From positions 91,866 to 155,865 of the forward strand of contig CAJTZU010000005.1 in NCBI GenBank assembly GCA_910584165.1: a DNA stretch of 64,000 nucleotides, given 5' to 3'. The DNA is from an uncultured Bacilli bacterium. GTDB lineage: Bacteria; Bacillota_I; Bacilli_A; RF39; UBA660. The notes beneath the pieces are model-generated. The model saw nothing but the letters and a program-made list of their open reading frames with translations. It was not told the origin of the DNA and did no database searches. The position numbers were made by a program, and so were the translations under genes. The stretch's first letter is position 1. Each line of letters starts with the position of its first letter. Below are positions 40,162-49,750 of this stretch, piece by piece.

Positions 40162-41394
40162 ATGAGATTATGGAAAAAACGAGATGAGGATATTTTTGAC
40201 TATCTTGACAGTAAAGTAGATAGGGCAAAATTGCAATCATGTTGTTCTCATGAAATAAATGAAATTAATTTTTTAAAATTAGCCGTATATATTGTATCTA
40301 CTTATATTGCCACTGCTATTTCTACTTGTGAATTTAAAGTATACAATAGCGATGGTTTAATAAAAGATATTAATTATTATAAACTAAACGTATCTCCGAA
40401 TCCTAATGACACAGGAACTAAACTGAAATATAAGATGGTTAAAGAATTGGTACAAAATGGTGAATCGTTAGTAGTACAGTATAAAAATAATTTATATTTT
40501 GCTGAATACTTTGGATATGCAAGTGAATCAATTTTAGGTTATGAATTTGATAATGTAACTATCCAAAATGAACCAATAGCAAAGGAGTTTAATAGAAAAA
40601 CTTCTTTTTATTTTTCGTTTGATGATGAAAAAGTGAAGTCACTGCTAGATACAATTGATGTTAAATATAAAGAATTACTATCTTGTGCAACTAAAGTATA
40701 TAAGAATTCATTAAGTAATAAATGGAAATTAAAGATAGATACTGCTAAACAAAATGATCCTACATTTGAGGAAGAGTTCAACGATTTTGTTACTAGTCAA
40801 TTAAAAGAATTTTTAACCAGTGATGAAGGTGTTTATCCAGAACTTAATGGGTATAATTTAGAACGATTAGAAAAAACAGATAGTAAAAGTGATTCTTCTG
40901 ATATTAGAAATATTAGAAAAGATATTTTTGATATGGTATCTCAATCTTATAAAATGCCTGTTTCCATGATGTATGGAAATGTTACTAATTTAAAAGAAGT
41001 TATTAACCAGTTTATTACTTTTGCAGTTAAACCATATGCTAGTTTAATTGGTGAAGAAATTACGAGAACACTTTATACAGAACAAGAAATATTAGATGGA
41101 AACAGAGTGGAAGTAGATATTTCTTCTATTAATTATAAAGATATTTTTGATATTGCTAATGGTATTGATAAATTAATATCTACTGGAATAGCAAATATTG
41201 ATGAAACTAGAAAAATGGTAAATTTACCTGTTTTAGATACAGAATTTTCTAAACAATATTGGATGACAAAAAATTATTCAAAAATAGAAGAAGCTGTGCA
41301 AGAACAGTTAGTACCTAATTCAAGTAGTAATGAAAGTAATAACAATTCCGAATATAGCAATTTGGAAGGAGGTGATGTTCATGAAAAAAAATAA
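40162..41394 (+). CDS. Portal protein (HK97 family)
   Basis: 410 residues, GGAGG upstream. LAVYIVSTYIATAISTCEFKVY (clip/stem start), YKLNVSPNPNDTGTKLKYKM, QSYKMPVSMMYGNVTNLKEVINQF and a Ser/Asn-rich C-terminus follow the HK97 portal pattern. Forms the dodecameric DNA channel. Overlaps the protease by 14 nt. Confidence 0.9.
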   Translation: MRLWKKRDEDIFDYLDSKVDRAKLQSCCSHEINEINFLKLAVYIVSTYIATAISTCEFKVYNSDGLIKDINYYKLNVSPNPNDTGTKLKYKMVKELVQNGESLVVQYKNNLYFAEYFGYASESILGYEFDNVTIQNEPIAKEFNRKTSFYFSFDDEKVKSLLDTIDVKYKELLSCATKVYKNSLSNKWKLKIDTAKQNDPTFEEEFNDFVTSQLKEFLTSDEGVYPELNGYNLERLEKTDSKSDSSDIRNIRKDIFDMVSQSYKMPVSMMYGNVTNLKEVINQFITFAVKPYASLIGEEITRTLYTEQEILDGNRVEVDISSINYKDIFDIANGIDKLISTGIANIDETRKMVNLPVLDTEFSKQYWMTKNYSKIEEAVQEQLVPNSSSNESNNNSEYSNLEGGDVHEKK

Positions 41395-42319
41395 AAAGCA
41401 ATATTATTCTTTAGTTCAAAATGAAGAGGAAAAAAGTGCTGTATTAAATATTTTTGGAGATATTACTTCCTTTCCTTGGGAATCCGTTGGTGAAGTTTCT
41501 AATTTTTTATTATCAAAAAAACTAGAAGATTTGAGTGATGTAAATATAATAGATGTTTACATTAATAGCTATGGTGGAGAAGTGGCAGAAGGTTTGGCAA
41601 TTTATAACGCTTTAAAGCGTCATAAAGCTAAAATTGTAACTCATGTTGATGGGTTTGCTTGTTCTATAGCCAGTGTCATATTTATGGCTGGAGATGAAAG
41701 AATTATGCCATCAACTTCATGTTTAATGATTCATAATCCTTGGCTTTATACAGCAGGTAATGCTCAAGAGTTAAGAAAACAAGCTGATGACTTGGATGTG
41801 ATAGGAGAATGTTCTATTAATGCTTATATGGAACATTGCAAAATTACAAAAGAGGAATTAAAGGAATTGTTAGATAATGAAACATGGTTATCTTCTTCTA
41901 AAGCAAACGAACTAGGCTTTGCCACAGTGGTAGAAAAAGATGATGAAGAAGAAAAAGCTAGTCAGAATGTTAAGAAAAAAATTCTTTCTATGTTATTAGA
42001 ACAGAGTGAAGATGAAGAAGAACCAAAAACTGATTCAGAAAATGAAGAAGATAATATGATATCTACTGAAAATAATGATTCAGATGAGGAACAAGTTAAT
42101 ACAGATTCAGAAAATCAAGAAGACACTAATAATAGTGAAGAGGATAACGAAAATAAGGAATCCATTGGTGAAGGTGAAGATAACGCTAATACCACTGATG
42201 AAGAATCTGATAAGGAAAATGGCGACGAAAATAAGGAAGATGATGGTAGTCCATCAGAACAAGCAACACAAATGGTGGGTGCTTTTTTTATGAATTTAGA
42301 AAAGGAGATGTTAAAATGA
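41381..42319 (+). CDS. ClpP-like prohead protease with long acidic tail
   Basis: 312 residues from the ATG at 41381 (GGAGGTG 6 nt before). INSYGGEVAEGLAIYNAL, then Ser95 in FACSIASVIFMAG and His118 in LMIHNPW, with an Asp near 137-139, form the ClpP/S14 triad. After about residue 190 comes about 110 residues rich in Asp, Glu and Asn. No separate scaffold gene exists, so the tail may act as scaffold or be removed on maturation. Last helix EQATQMVGAFFMNLEKEM. ATGA overlap with the capsid gene. Confidence 0.88.
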   Translation: MKKNKKQYYSLVQNEEEKSAVLNIFGDITSFPWESVGEVSNFLLSKKLEDLSDVNIIDVYINSYGGEVAEGLAIYNALKRHKAKIVTHVDGFACSIASVIFMAGDERIMPSTSCLMIHNPWLYTAGNAQELRKQADDLDVIGECSINAYMEHCKITKEELKELLDNETWLSSSKANELGFATVVEKDDEEEKASQNVKKKILSMLLEQSEDEEEPKTDSENEEDNMISTENNDSDEEQVNTDSENQEDTNNSEEDNENKESIGEGEDNANTTDEESDKENGDENKEDDGSPSEQATQMVGAFFMNLEKEMLK

Positions 42320-43551
42320 AATTTTATTCAGAACAAGAACATACAAAAGAGATTATGAATGCTATTAAAAGCAAAGATGAAAATAAGGTGGCGGAAGCTC
42401 TTCAAAATTTTCATAAAAGTTTAGTTGAATCTATGAAGGAAGATTATGAAGAGGTAGTAGCTAATGCAGATAAGACAGTATTAGCTCAAAGAGGTTATAG
42501 GGTTCTTACTAGCAAAGAAACAAAATTCTATGAGAAATGGATTGAGGCTGCAAGGTCAGATAACCCAAAACAAGCATTAACTGATTTATTAAAATTGGAT
42601 GATGGAATGCCTGAAACAATCATAGAGGATGTTTATAAAGATTTACAGGAACAACATCCATTATTAAGTAAGATTAAATTTCAAAATGTTAAGTATTTAA
42701 CGAAGTGGTTATTGAATGACCATACTGCGGATAAAGCTGTTTGGGGAGAACTTACCGAAGAAATTATTAAACAAATTGAAAGTGCATTTAAAATGATTGA
42801 TGTAGTTCAAGGAAAGTTAACTGCCTTTGCAATTATTGCAAAAGATATGCTTGGTTTAGGACCTGCTTTTTTAGATAAGTATATTAGAACTATTCTAAAG
42901 GAAGCTTTATCTTGTGGGTTAGAATACGGAATTGTTAAAGGTAAAGGAATTAAAGGTGAACCAATTGGATTAAATAGAAATATTGCAAAAGGTGTTTCTA
43001 TTGACACTGAAAATGGATATCCAGTTAAAACAGCTATTAAGGTTAAAAGTTTTGCAATTTCCGATTATTGTTCTTTACTTGCTAACAATATTTCTAAAAA
43101 AGAAAATGGAAAAACTAGAATATTGACAAAAGTACAATTAATAGTTAATCCAACAGATTATTTAGAAAAGGTTATCCCTGCTACTACTTTGTTAACTACA
43201 AGTGGGGAATATAAAAGAGATTTATTCCCATTCCCAACAGAAGTTATTCAAACAGAAGCATTAAATCAAGGAGAAGCAATTTTGGCAGTATTAGAGGAAT
43301 ACTTCTTCGGTATTGGTGCAAGTAAGGAAGGAATATTAGAGTATAGTGATGAGTTTAAATTTTTGCAAGATCAAAGAACTTATAAAATAAAAATGTATGG
43401 TTTTGGTAGAGCAGAAGATAATACTTCATCTATTTTATTAGATATTAGCGATATAGAACCTACTTATATTACTGTAAATGCTAAAAGCCAAACAGTAGCA
43501 GCTGCTAATAATACAACAACTGACAATCAAGATAATACTATAGTTGCTTAA
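42316..43551 (+). CDS. Major capsid protein (HK97 gp5 family)
   Basis: 411 residues. An N-terminal helical segment of about 110 residues (delta-like), then the HK97 fold with DDGMPETIIEDVYKDLQEQHPLLSKIKFQN, KLTAFAIIAKDMLG, ILKEALSCGLEYGIVKGKGIKGEPIGLNRN and VIVNPTDYL-like VQLIVNPTDYLEK. Ser/Thr/Asn-rich tail. Forms the icosahedral shell. Confidence 0.88.
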   Translation: MKFYSEQEHTKEIMNAIKSKDENKVAEALQNFHKSLVESMKEDYEEVVANADKTVLAQRGYRVLTSKETKFYEKWIEAARSDNPKQALTDLLKLDDGMPETIIEDVYKDLQEQHPLLSKIKFQNVKYLTKWLLNDHTADKAVWGELTEEIIKQIESAFKMIDVVQGKLTAFAIIAKDMLGLGPAFLDKYIRTILKEALSCGLEYGIVKGKGIKGEPIGLNRNIAKGVSIDTENGYPVKTAIKVKSFAISDYCSLLANNISKKENGKTRILTKVQLIVNPTDYLEKVIPATTLLTTSGEYKRDLFPFPTEVIQTEALNQGEAILAVLEEYFFGIGASKEGILEYSDEFKFLQDQRTYKIKMYGFGRAEDNTSSILLDISDIEPTYITVNAKSQTVAAANNTTTDNQDNTIVA

Positions 43552-43578
43552 CGTTGATTTTAGATAAGGGGTGATATT

Positions 43579-43935
43579 ATGGGGAAACAAGAAAATAGTT
43601 CAGAAGAAACTAACACTTTACTAGACACATTGTATCAACAAGTGTCTAGTAGATGTTATATCACTAGTAAGGATAATTTGATTAAAGAAAGACTAGAAAA
43701 AATTATTAAAAATGCTTTGATTTCTGTTAAATCGCTACTTGGTATTCCAGAAGAAAGTTTTGATTTTTCAAAAGATGGTAAAGAAAACGAATTATTTCTT
43801 AATTATTGTATGTATCGTTGGAATAATAGAACTACAAAAGAATTTGAAAATAATTATATGAGCGATATTTTATCTGTTAGAAATGAAAATGAAGTTAAAT
43901 ATTATAGGTCATTAAAGGAAGAAAACAATGAATGA
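43579..43935 (+). CDS. Head-tail connector (adaptor) protein
   Basis: 118 residues, GGGGTGAT upstream. RLEKIIKNALISVKSLLGIPEESFDFSKDGKENELFLNYCMYRWNN is the helical pattern of HK97 gp6-like connectors. Binds the portal. Overlaps the next gene by 8 nt. Confidence 0.75.
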   Translation: MGKQENSSEETNTLLDTLYQQVSSRCYITSKDNLIKERLEKIIKNALISVKSLLGIPEESFDFSKDGKENELFLNYCMYRWNNRTTKEFENNYMSDILSVRNENEVKYYRSLKEENNE

Positions 43936-44269
43936 AAATTATAATGATGGTGTTGCTAATTTTTATAGAAAAAAGCCAATTATCAATAGTTTCCAAGCTA
44001 CTAAAAATGTAACGTCAAAAGAAGATTTAGAATATGTAGATAAATTCTTCTTTAAAGAAGAAACGCAGAGACAGCAAGATATTGTTTTTGCAGGAGCGAT
44101 GGATAAAAAGCTATCTATGAAAATAAGTATCCCTTATTGTAATACTCTTAAAAGTGATTATTCCGTTATTATTGATAATTACTTATACTCTATTTTTCAT
44201 ATAGATCCAGATAAAAAGAAAATGAAAACTTATATTTATTTAGAAGGAGAGAGAAGAATTGAGAGATAA
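43928..44269 (+). CDS. Head-tail joining protein (head closure)
   Basis: 113 residues, beta-rich; position and length match the head closure protein between gp6- and gp10-like genes. ETQRQQDIVFAGAMDKKLSMKI and YIYLEGERR. Inferred mainly from synteny. Confidence 0.65.
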   Translation: MNENYNDGVANFYRKKPIINSFQATKNVTSKEDLEYVDKFFFKEETQRQQDIVFAGAMDKKLSMKISIPYCNTLKSDYSVIIDNYLYSIFHIDPDKKKMKTYIYLEGERRIER

Positions 44270-44678
44270 AATTTCAGAAGCATTAGAAAAATGGGAAAAC
44301 AAAAGATTAAATTTAACAGAAATTGAAGATATCAACAAAAAGGAAAAACGTATATTCTATGGTCAAAAACCTATTAGTATAAAACTTGACGATTGGAATT
44401 ACGTTATTTTTGGAATGGTAGAAATAAATAAAAGTGGTGATAATTCTTTAGATTTAAGTGGATACTATTTTGTTGATATTATTAGAGAAAATTTTGTTGA
44501 TGACGAAACAATATTTTCTTTAATAGAAGCAATGGAAGAGATTCCAGGTATTAAATTGTGCCGAGGCACTAATCCAATTGATTATATAACCAAAGGCAAT
44601 ACTAGCATAGTCTGTGAAATGATGCGATTAATGTTTACAAGACCAATGAAAAGGAAAAACATAAATGTCGAGAATTAA
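44259..44678 (+). CDS. Tail completion/terminator-like protein
   Basis: 139 residues from a TTG (GAAGGAG upstream). WNYVIFGMVEINKSGDNSLDLSGYYFVDI and a helical middle. The order connector-closure-this-gp10-tail tube suggests a neck or tail terminator role. Overlaps both neighbours. Confidence 0.6.
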   Translation: MRDKISEALEKWENKRLNLTEIEDINKKEKRIFYGQKPISIKLDDWNYVIFGMVEINKSGDNSLDLSGYYFVDIIRENFVDDETIFSLIEAMEEIPGIKLCRGTNPIDYITKGNTSIVCEMMRLMFTRPMKRKNINVEN

Positions 44679-45093
44679 AGTTCATTTTGCTTTGAAAGAT
44701 GATGATTGGGAACAGTATTTACAAAGGGTAGAACAATTCCCAGATAAAGTAAAAAAAGCAGTAAATGATTATATGCATGATGATGCTAGAAATTTAATGA
44801 TAAAAAGTATAACTGGAGAACTTCCAAAGTCTGATAGACAAAAGAATGGAAATAGGGGACATGCTAAAACGAGTGAATGGTATGTCTCTTTTAATTTCGA
44901 CCAAGCAGTAACAATAGAAAATAAGTTGAAAGGTAATAAACACACTAGTTTTTATTATCTTTTTTTTCCTCATGAAGGTACAGTTTATCAAAAGTCTAAT
45001 CCTTTTGCTGAACGTGCTGTTGATAAGGAATATAATCGTATTGTAACTGATTTATTCAATGTAATTGATAGAGAAATAAAGGAGGATTTGTAA
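44665..45093 (+). CDS. HK97 gp10-like tail component
   Basis: 142 residues. LQRVEQFPDKVKKAVNDYMHDDARNLM, then FFPHEGTVYQKSNPFAERAVDKEY, matching the gp10-family pattern (N-terminal helices, HEGT, NPFAERA). A neck/tail completion protein. Confidence 0.78.
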   Translation: MSRIKVHFALKDDDWEQYLQRVEQFPDKVKKAVNDYMHDDARNLMIKSITGELPKSDRQKNGNRGHAKTSEWYVSFNFDQAVTIENKLKGNKHTSFYYLFFPHEGTVYQKSNPFAERAVDKEYNRIVTDLFNVIDREIKEDL

Positions 45094-45096
45094 TAT

Positions 45097-45669
45097 ATGG
45101 ATACAGAATTTTCAAGATATGAAATTAAAAAATCACATATCAAAATTGATGGTGAAGAAACAAAGGCTATCACTTTAAATTGTGTGGGGTCTGTAGAAGA
45201 GGAATTGAATACTAAAACTGTTTCAAAATCTTGTGAAGGTGTTGTTAAAAAGCAACGAACACGTGGAGATGGGACAGGTACGTTAACAGTGTCATTACAT
45301 ATCCCATACAATCTTTATAAAGATATATATGGAATGGTAGGAACTGGATTAATTGAAGGAGTAAATGCTTATGGTAAAAATTCTTTACATAAAGTTTTTA
45401 CTTATACAGCAATTGTTAAAGATGAGGATGGAAATGAATTGTTAGTAGCATATCCTTGTTGTGTTGTAACATCAGGTCCTAAATCTAGTATTGAAAATGG
45501 TGCAGAAGAAATTAGTGAAGGAGAATTAGAAATCAGTATTATGCCAGATGAGTATGATAATTGCAAATATGAAATATTTGTAAGTAAATTACCAGAAGAT
45601 AAATCTATCACTAAAGAAAAATGGTTAACTGAATTCACTCCATCAATGGTTCAAGTGCCAATAGCGTAA
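45097..45669 (+). CDS. Major tail tube protein
   Basis: 190 residues, GGAGGAT upstream. RTRGDGTGTLTVSLHIPYNLYKDIYGM and FTYTAIVKDEDGNELLVAYPCCVV, then SIENGAEEISEGELEISIMPDEY, follow phage major tail proteins. Forms the tail tube with the chaperones encoded next. Confidence 0.8.
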   Translation: MDTEFSRYEIKKSHIKIDGEETKAITLNCVGSVEEELNTKTVSKSCEGVVKKQRTRGDGTGTLTVSLHIPYNLYKDIYGMVGTGLIEGVNAYGKNSLHKVFTYTAIVKDEDGNELLVAYPCCVVTSGPKSSIENGAEEISEGELEISIMPDEYDNCKYEIFVSKLPEDKSITKEKWLTEFTPSMVQVPIA

Positions 45670-45682
45670 GGGGGTGAATTTT

Positions 45683-45853
45683 ATGGATACAAAAAAATAT
45701 AAAGTAGTTTCTACTTTTAAAGATAAATATACAGATGAGATTTATACAAAAGAACATGAACCTTTAGAACTTTCAAAAGAACGAGTAGAGGAAATTAGAA
45801 AAGTAGAAAAATTAAAAAAGTGTAAATTAATTGAAGAAATTAAAGAAAAATAG
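45683..45853 (+). CDS. Short tail-region protein (56 residues)
   Basis: MDTKKYKVVSTFKDKYTDEI, then a Lys/Glu-rich helix. GGGGTGAATT lies before the ATG. A small gene at this place, between tube and chaperone, is common in siphoviruses; function unknown. Confidence 0.55.
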   Translation: MDTKKYKVVSTFKDKYTDEIYTKEHEPLELSKERVEEIRKVEKLKKCKLIEEIKEK

Positions 45854-45872
45854 GAAAGGGGATATTTGATTT

Positions 45873-46175
45873 ATGAACACTTATAAAGAATTAAAATTAA
45901 AAAATGGAGATACAATTAAACTAACTTTAAGTTTAAAAAGATTATTGGTTTTAAAAACAAAAAACATTGATGTGTATGAAGATACTAACAGTATCATTAC
46001 AAAAGGTCCAAAGGACATTTTTGATATGGTTAAATTGATTTATGCAGGATATTTATGTGCTGCTGATTTAAGCGAGGAAATAATGTCTTATGATGCATTT
46101 TTGGAAGTTATTCCAGATGATATAGGAGTTATTGCTTCCACGGCAGGAGATTTAATTAGTCCTAAAAAAAACTAG
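45873..46175 (+). CDS. Tail assembly chaperone G
   Basis: 100 residues, AAAGGGGAT upstream. KNGDTIKLTLSLKRLLVLKTKN, YAGYLCAADL and LEVIPDDIGVI follow the chaperone family. It ends at TAG in AAA AAA AAC TAG, where a slippery heptamer lets some ribosomes continue in -1 to make the GT fusion (see 46166). Keeps tape measure soluble during tail assembly. Confidence 0.85.
   Translation: MNTYKELKLKNGDTIKLTLSLKRLLVLKTKNIDVYEDTNSIITKGPKDIFDMVKLIYAGYLCAADLSEEIMSYDAFLEVIPDDIGVIASTAGDLISPKKN
46166..46172 (+). promoter_or_regulatory. Programmed -1 frameshift site (A AAA AAC)
   Basis: The heptamer ends one nt before the TAG of G. In -1 the frame is open from 46166 through 46426 with no stop (a TAA sits at 46163, just before). 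This is the classic G/GT layout. Confidence 0.82.
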
Positions 46176-46426
46176 GTTTTAGAGGACCATTAAAAAAAGC
46201 TACTAGGGGGATGCCTTCAAAATTAAAAATACCAAACTTTAAAATTGAAGATATAGAGGACATGTACACTTATTATGTAATGATTTTAAAAATTAGTGAA
46301 GATGTGTTCTGGAATGCTGATTTTTCTTTTTTACAATCTATTGTAGCTAATAAAACGGCATACGATGGATTTATACAATATTCAAAGTATCTTCAAACAA
46401 AAGAATTAGGTAAGAAAAAGAGGTAA
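46172..46426 (+). CDS. Tail assembly chaperone T domain (made as GT by frameshift)
   Basis: Frame -1 of the G gene; the join gives ...KK-LGFRGPLKKATRG then MPSKLKIPNFKIEDIEDMYT. The ATG at 46211 has GGGGG upstream but separate translation is less likely than the fusion. ILKISEDVFWNADFSFLQSI is the usual T-like helix pair. The GT form binds tape measure and tube. Confidence 0.75.
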   Translation, partial: LGFRGPLKKATRGMPSKLKIPNFKIEDIEDMYTYYVMILKISEDVFWNADFSFLQSIVANKTAYDGFIQYSKYLQTKELGKKKR

Positions 46427-46457
46427 AGGACATGGTATTATCCATGTCTTTTTTATT
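46425..46457 (+). terminator. Terminator-like hairpin between chaperone and tape measure
   Basis: GACATGG / CCATGTC with a TATTAT loop and T6ATTTT. It may partly terminate and lower downstream tail gene expression. Confidence 0.65.
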
Positions 46458-46480
46458 TTGTAAAGAAAGGAGGTTGAACT

Positions 46481-49400
46481 GTGGCAAGTAGGAAAAATAC
46501 AATAAAAACAAATATAGAAGCAAATAGTGAAAGTTTCTTAAAAGCAATGGATGATGTACAGAAATCTATTCGTACTACAAAAACAGAATTTAGCTATATA
46601 AATTCTATTATGAAAAGTACTGGGGATGTAACAGATGATTTAACAGAACATAAAAAGATACTTACGTCTGAAATTGATAACGTAAGTAATCAAATAGATA
46701 TATTAAACCAAGGTTTAAAAGAATCCATTGATAGAAATGGCGAAGATAGTGAAGCAACAAGAATTATGCGTGAAGAAATAAATAAAGCTTCTACTCATTA
46801 TCAAAATTTAAAAAATAAACTACAAGAAGTTAATGATAAATTAAAAGAACAAATTACACCACTTGGAAAAGTAGCTGAAAAATTTGAAGAAGTTTCTAAT
46901 GTTGCCGATAAATTTGCTAGTAAAGTAAAGTGGGTTTCGGCTGGATCTGCGGGATTGTTAACTTTAGGAGCGAAAACTGCTATTGATTTAGAGGACGCTT
47001 TTGTAGGCGTTACGAAAACAGTAGATGGTACAGATGAACAACTAGAAAAAGTAAGACAAGATATCATGAAACTTTCAAAAGAAGTTCCAATATCAGCTCA
47101 AGAACTATTTGAGTTAGCAGAAACAGCAGGTCAATTGGGAATTAAAGTTGAAGATATATCTATATTTACAGAAACGATGGCGAAATTAGGAACTGCTACC
47201 AATATGAGTGCTAATGAAGCAGGGGAAGCCATTGCTACATTTGCGAATATTATGGGTACCCTTCCAGAAAATTATGAAAGAATTGGTTCTACTATTGTTA
47301 GATTAGGAAATAATTCTAGGGCTACAGAATCGGATATTACCAATATGGCTCTTCGCATGTCTGGTGCAGGTGCTACTTTAGGTATGTCAGAATCTTCTAT
47401 TCTTGGTTTAGCTACTGCTTTATCTTCTGTTGGATTAGAAGCAGAGATGGGTGGTACTGCAATTTCAAGAGTTATGAACGATTTTAATAGGGCTGCTAAT
47501 GGTATGGAAACCAAGTATGGTTCACTATCCCAATATGCTCAAATTTGTGGGATGAGTACTAAAGAATTTTCACAAATTGTTAAGACTGATGCAGGGGAAG
47601 CTGTTAAGCAATTTATTATTGGTTTAGGAGATACCAATAGAACTGGTAAAAATACCATTCAATTATTGGGAGAACTAGGAGTAAACGAAGTAAGGCTAAC
47701 TGACACTATGTTACGTCTTTCTAATGCTGGAGGTTTAGTAACTGAATGCATGGAAATGGCAGATGAAGAATGGGAAACAAACAATGCGTTAAACGCAGAG
47801 GCAAGTAGAAAATATGCCGATACTGCTTCACAAATTCAATTAGCTAAAAATAAATTTACAGAATTAGCTGATAATTTTGGAAAATTGATGTTACCAACTA
47901 TTAATGACTTGTTGGGAAAATTTGGAAAGTTAGTAGACTGGTTAAATGGATTAGATGATAGTACTAAAAATACTATTGTAAAAGTAGGAATGTTTACTGC
48001 TACATTATATCCATTAGCTAAAGGTGTTGGAAATGTTAGTAGTACAATTGGCAATGTAGTAAAGGTAATAGATAAATTAGGAAAATGTACTAAATTAATT
48101 GGTGGAGTCCAAAAGGCTTTTACTTTATTTGGTGGTGCTATTAAGGGTGTAGTAGGTGCATTTGGTCCATGGGGAATAGCAATAGCTGCTGTTATTGCTG
48201 CAGTTGTTTTATTATGGACTAAATGTGAATGGTTTAGAGATTTTGTAACTAATGCTTTTCAAGTGATTCAAAAGGTCGCTTCAAATGTATGGAATGCAAT
48301 TGTTAGTATAACGAAACCAGTCTTTGATACTATTGTTTCTATTATAAAGGTGGCATGGGACGTTATTAAAAAAGTATTTGAAACTACAGTTAGCATAGTG
48401 CAGCCTATATGGGAAAAGATTAAAGCGATATTCCAGCCAGTAATGAAGTTTTTTAGTGATACATGGAATTATATAGTATCTACTTTGAAACCAGTAGTAG
48501 ATTCTCTTTTTAATATGTTTAATGAGGCATGGTTATTAATTAAAACTATATGGGATATAGTAGTACCATATTTTGAAACATTATGGGAAGTTATTCAAAC
48601 TATTTTCAGTGTAGTAGTTGAAGTATTGGGAGGATATTTTAGTACTGCATGGGAAGTAATACAAACTGTATGGGATTTAGTACAACCGTATTTTGAAACA
48701 ATTTGGAATATAATTCAGACAATATTTAGTGTTGTTTCTTCTGTATTAGGAGGATTCTTTAGTGCTGCATGGAGTGCTATTAAAACCGTGTGGGATTTAG
48801 TACAACCATATTTTCAAGTGATATGGGCTGGTATTTCTGGAGTCTTTAGTGTAGTAAAAGCAGTTATTGGTGGGGCTTTTGAAGCAGCATGGGCAGTAAT
48901 TAAGACCATATGGGATACAGTAACAGGATATTTTAAAGCTATTTTTGATACGATAGCAGGAATATTCTCTGTTATTAGAAATGTTCTAACTGGTAATTTT
49001 AGTGAAGCATGGGAAGGTATTAAAGGAATTGTAGGAACATGGGTAGCATGGTTTCAAGGTATATGGGACAATATTAAAAATGTATTTGGTAAAGTAAAAG
49101 ATTTCTTTAAAAATATCTTTGTTGCTGCATGGGATGCTATTAAGAATGTATTTAGTAGTGTGGGAGACTTCTTCGGAGGTATTTGGGATACTATTAAAGA
49201 AAAATTTACTAATATTGCCCAAAAGGTTGGAGATGCTATGTCTGATACCTTTAAAGCAGCTATTAATGGATTATTAGGAATGACAGAAAAAGTGTTAAAT
49301 TTCCCTATAAATGCAATTAATAAGGCAATTGATATTCTTAATAAAGTACCTGGCGTAAACATTGGAAAACTTGATACCTTTGATTTACCAAGACTAGAAT

Positions 49401-49750
49401 TAGGTGGAGTATTGGATAAAGGTGCTAGAACTGTTATCGCAGGTGAAAATGGTGCAGAAGCTATTGTTCCACTTGAAAATAATACAAAGTGGATTAATAG
49501 AGTAGCAGAGCAATTTAAAACTTCTATTATTGATACTATGGGTCTTAATAATAATTATATAGAGCAAGTTACTAATGTTTCTGGAATAGAAGAGATTCTT
49601 TCAAGATGTGTTGAATTATTAGAGAGTATTCTATATAAACCAAGTGACTTTTATGTTGATGGACAAAGAATATCAGAAGCGACTGCTTCTTCGGATGATG
49701 TTGCTAGTGGAGAGTTACTAGAAAAAATAGAGAGGGGATGGGCTGTATGA
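46481..49750 (+). CDS. Tail tape measure protein
   Basis: 1089 residues, GTG start with AAGGAGG 7 nt upstream. Coiled coil (about 10-115), a TP901-family core with WVSAGSAGLLTLGAKTAIDLEDAFVGVTKTVDG, SAQELFELAETAGQLGI and GTAISRVMNDFNRAANGM, a hydrophobic stretch (AFGPWGIAIAAVIAAVVLLW, about 560-580), then a series of about 37-residue Trp-containing repeats (about 590-880; AWEVIQTVWDLVQPYFETIW and variants) and a C-terminal region with GGVLDKGARTVIAGENGAEAIVPLE. Sets tail length and takes part in DNA injection. Confidence 0.93.
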   Translation: MASRKNTIKTNIEANSESFLKAMDDVQKSIRTTKTEFSYINSIMKSTGDVTDDLTEHKKILTSEIDNVSNQIDILNQGLKESIDRNGEDSEATRIMREEINKASTHYQNLKNKLQEVNDKLKEQITPLGKVAEKFEEVSNVADKFASKVKWVSAGSAGLLTLGAKTAIDLEDAFVGVTKTVDGTDEQLEKVRQDIMKLSKEVPISAQELFELAETAGQLGIKVEDISIFTETMAKLGTATNMSANEAGEAIATFANIMGTLPENYERIGSTIVRLGNNSRATESDITNMALRMSGAGATLGMSESSILGLATALSSVGLEAEMGGTAISRVMNDFNRAANGMETKYGSLSQYAQICGMSTKEFSQIVKTDAGEAVKQFIIGLGDTNRTGKNTIQLLGELGVNEVRLTDTMLRLSNAGGLVTECMEMADEEWETNNALNAEASRKYADTASQIQLAKNKFTELADNFGKLMLPTINDLLGKFGKLVDWLNGLDDSTKNTIVKVGMFTATLYPLAKGVGNVSSTIGNVVKVIDKLGKCTKLIGGVQKAFTLFGGAIKGVVGAFGPWGIAIAAVIAAVVLLWTKCEWFRDFVTNAFQVIQKVASNVWNAIVSITKPVFDTIVSIIKVAWDVIKKVFETTVSIVQPIWEKIKAIFQPVMKFFSDTWNYIVSTLKPVVDSLFNMFNEAWLLIKTIWDIVVPYFETLWEVIQTIFSVVVEVLGGYFSTAWEVIQTVWDLVQPYFETIWNIIQTIFSVVSSVLGGFFSAAWSAIKTVWDLVQPYFQVIWAGISGVFSVVKAVIGGAFEAAWAVIKTIWDTVTGYFKAIFDTIAGIFSVIRNVLTGNFSEAWEGIKGIVGTWVAWFQGIWDNIKNVFGKVKDFFKNIFVAAWDAIKNVFSSVGDFFGGIWDTIKEKFTNIAQKVGDAMSDTFKAAINGLLGMTEKVLNFPINAINKAIDILNKVPGVNIGKLDTFDLPRLELGGVLDKGARTVIAGENGAEAIVPLENNTKWINRVAEQFKTSIIDTMGLNNNYIEQVTNVSGIEEILSRCVELLESILYKPSDFYVDGQRISEATASSDDVASGELLEKIERGWAV

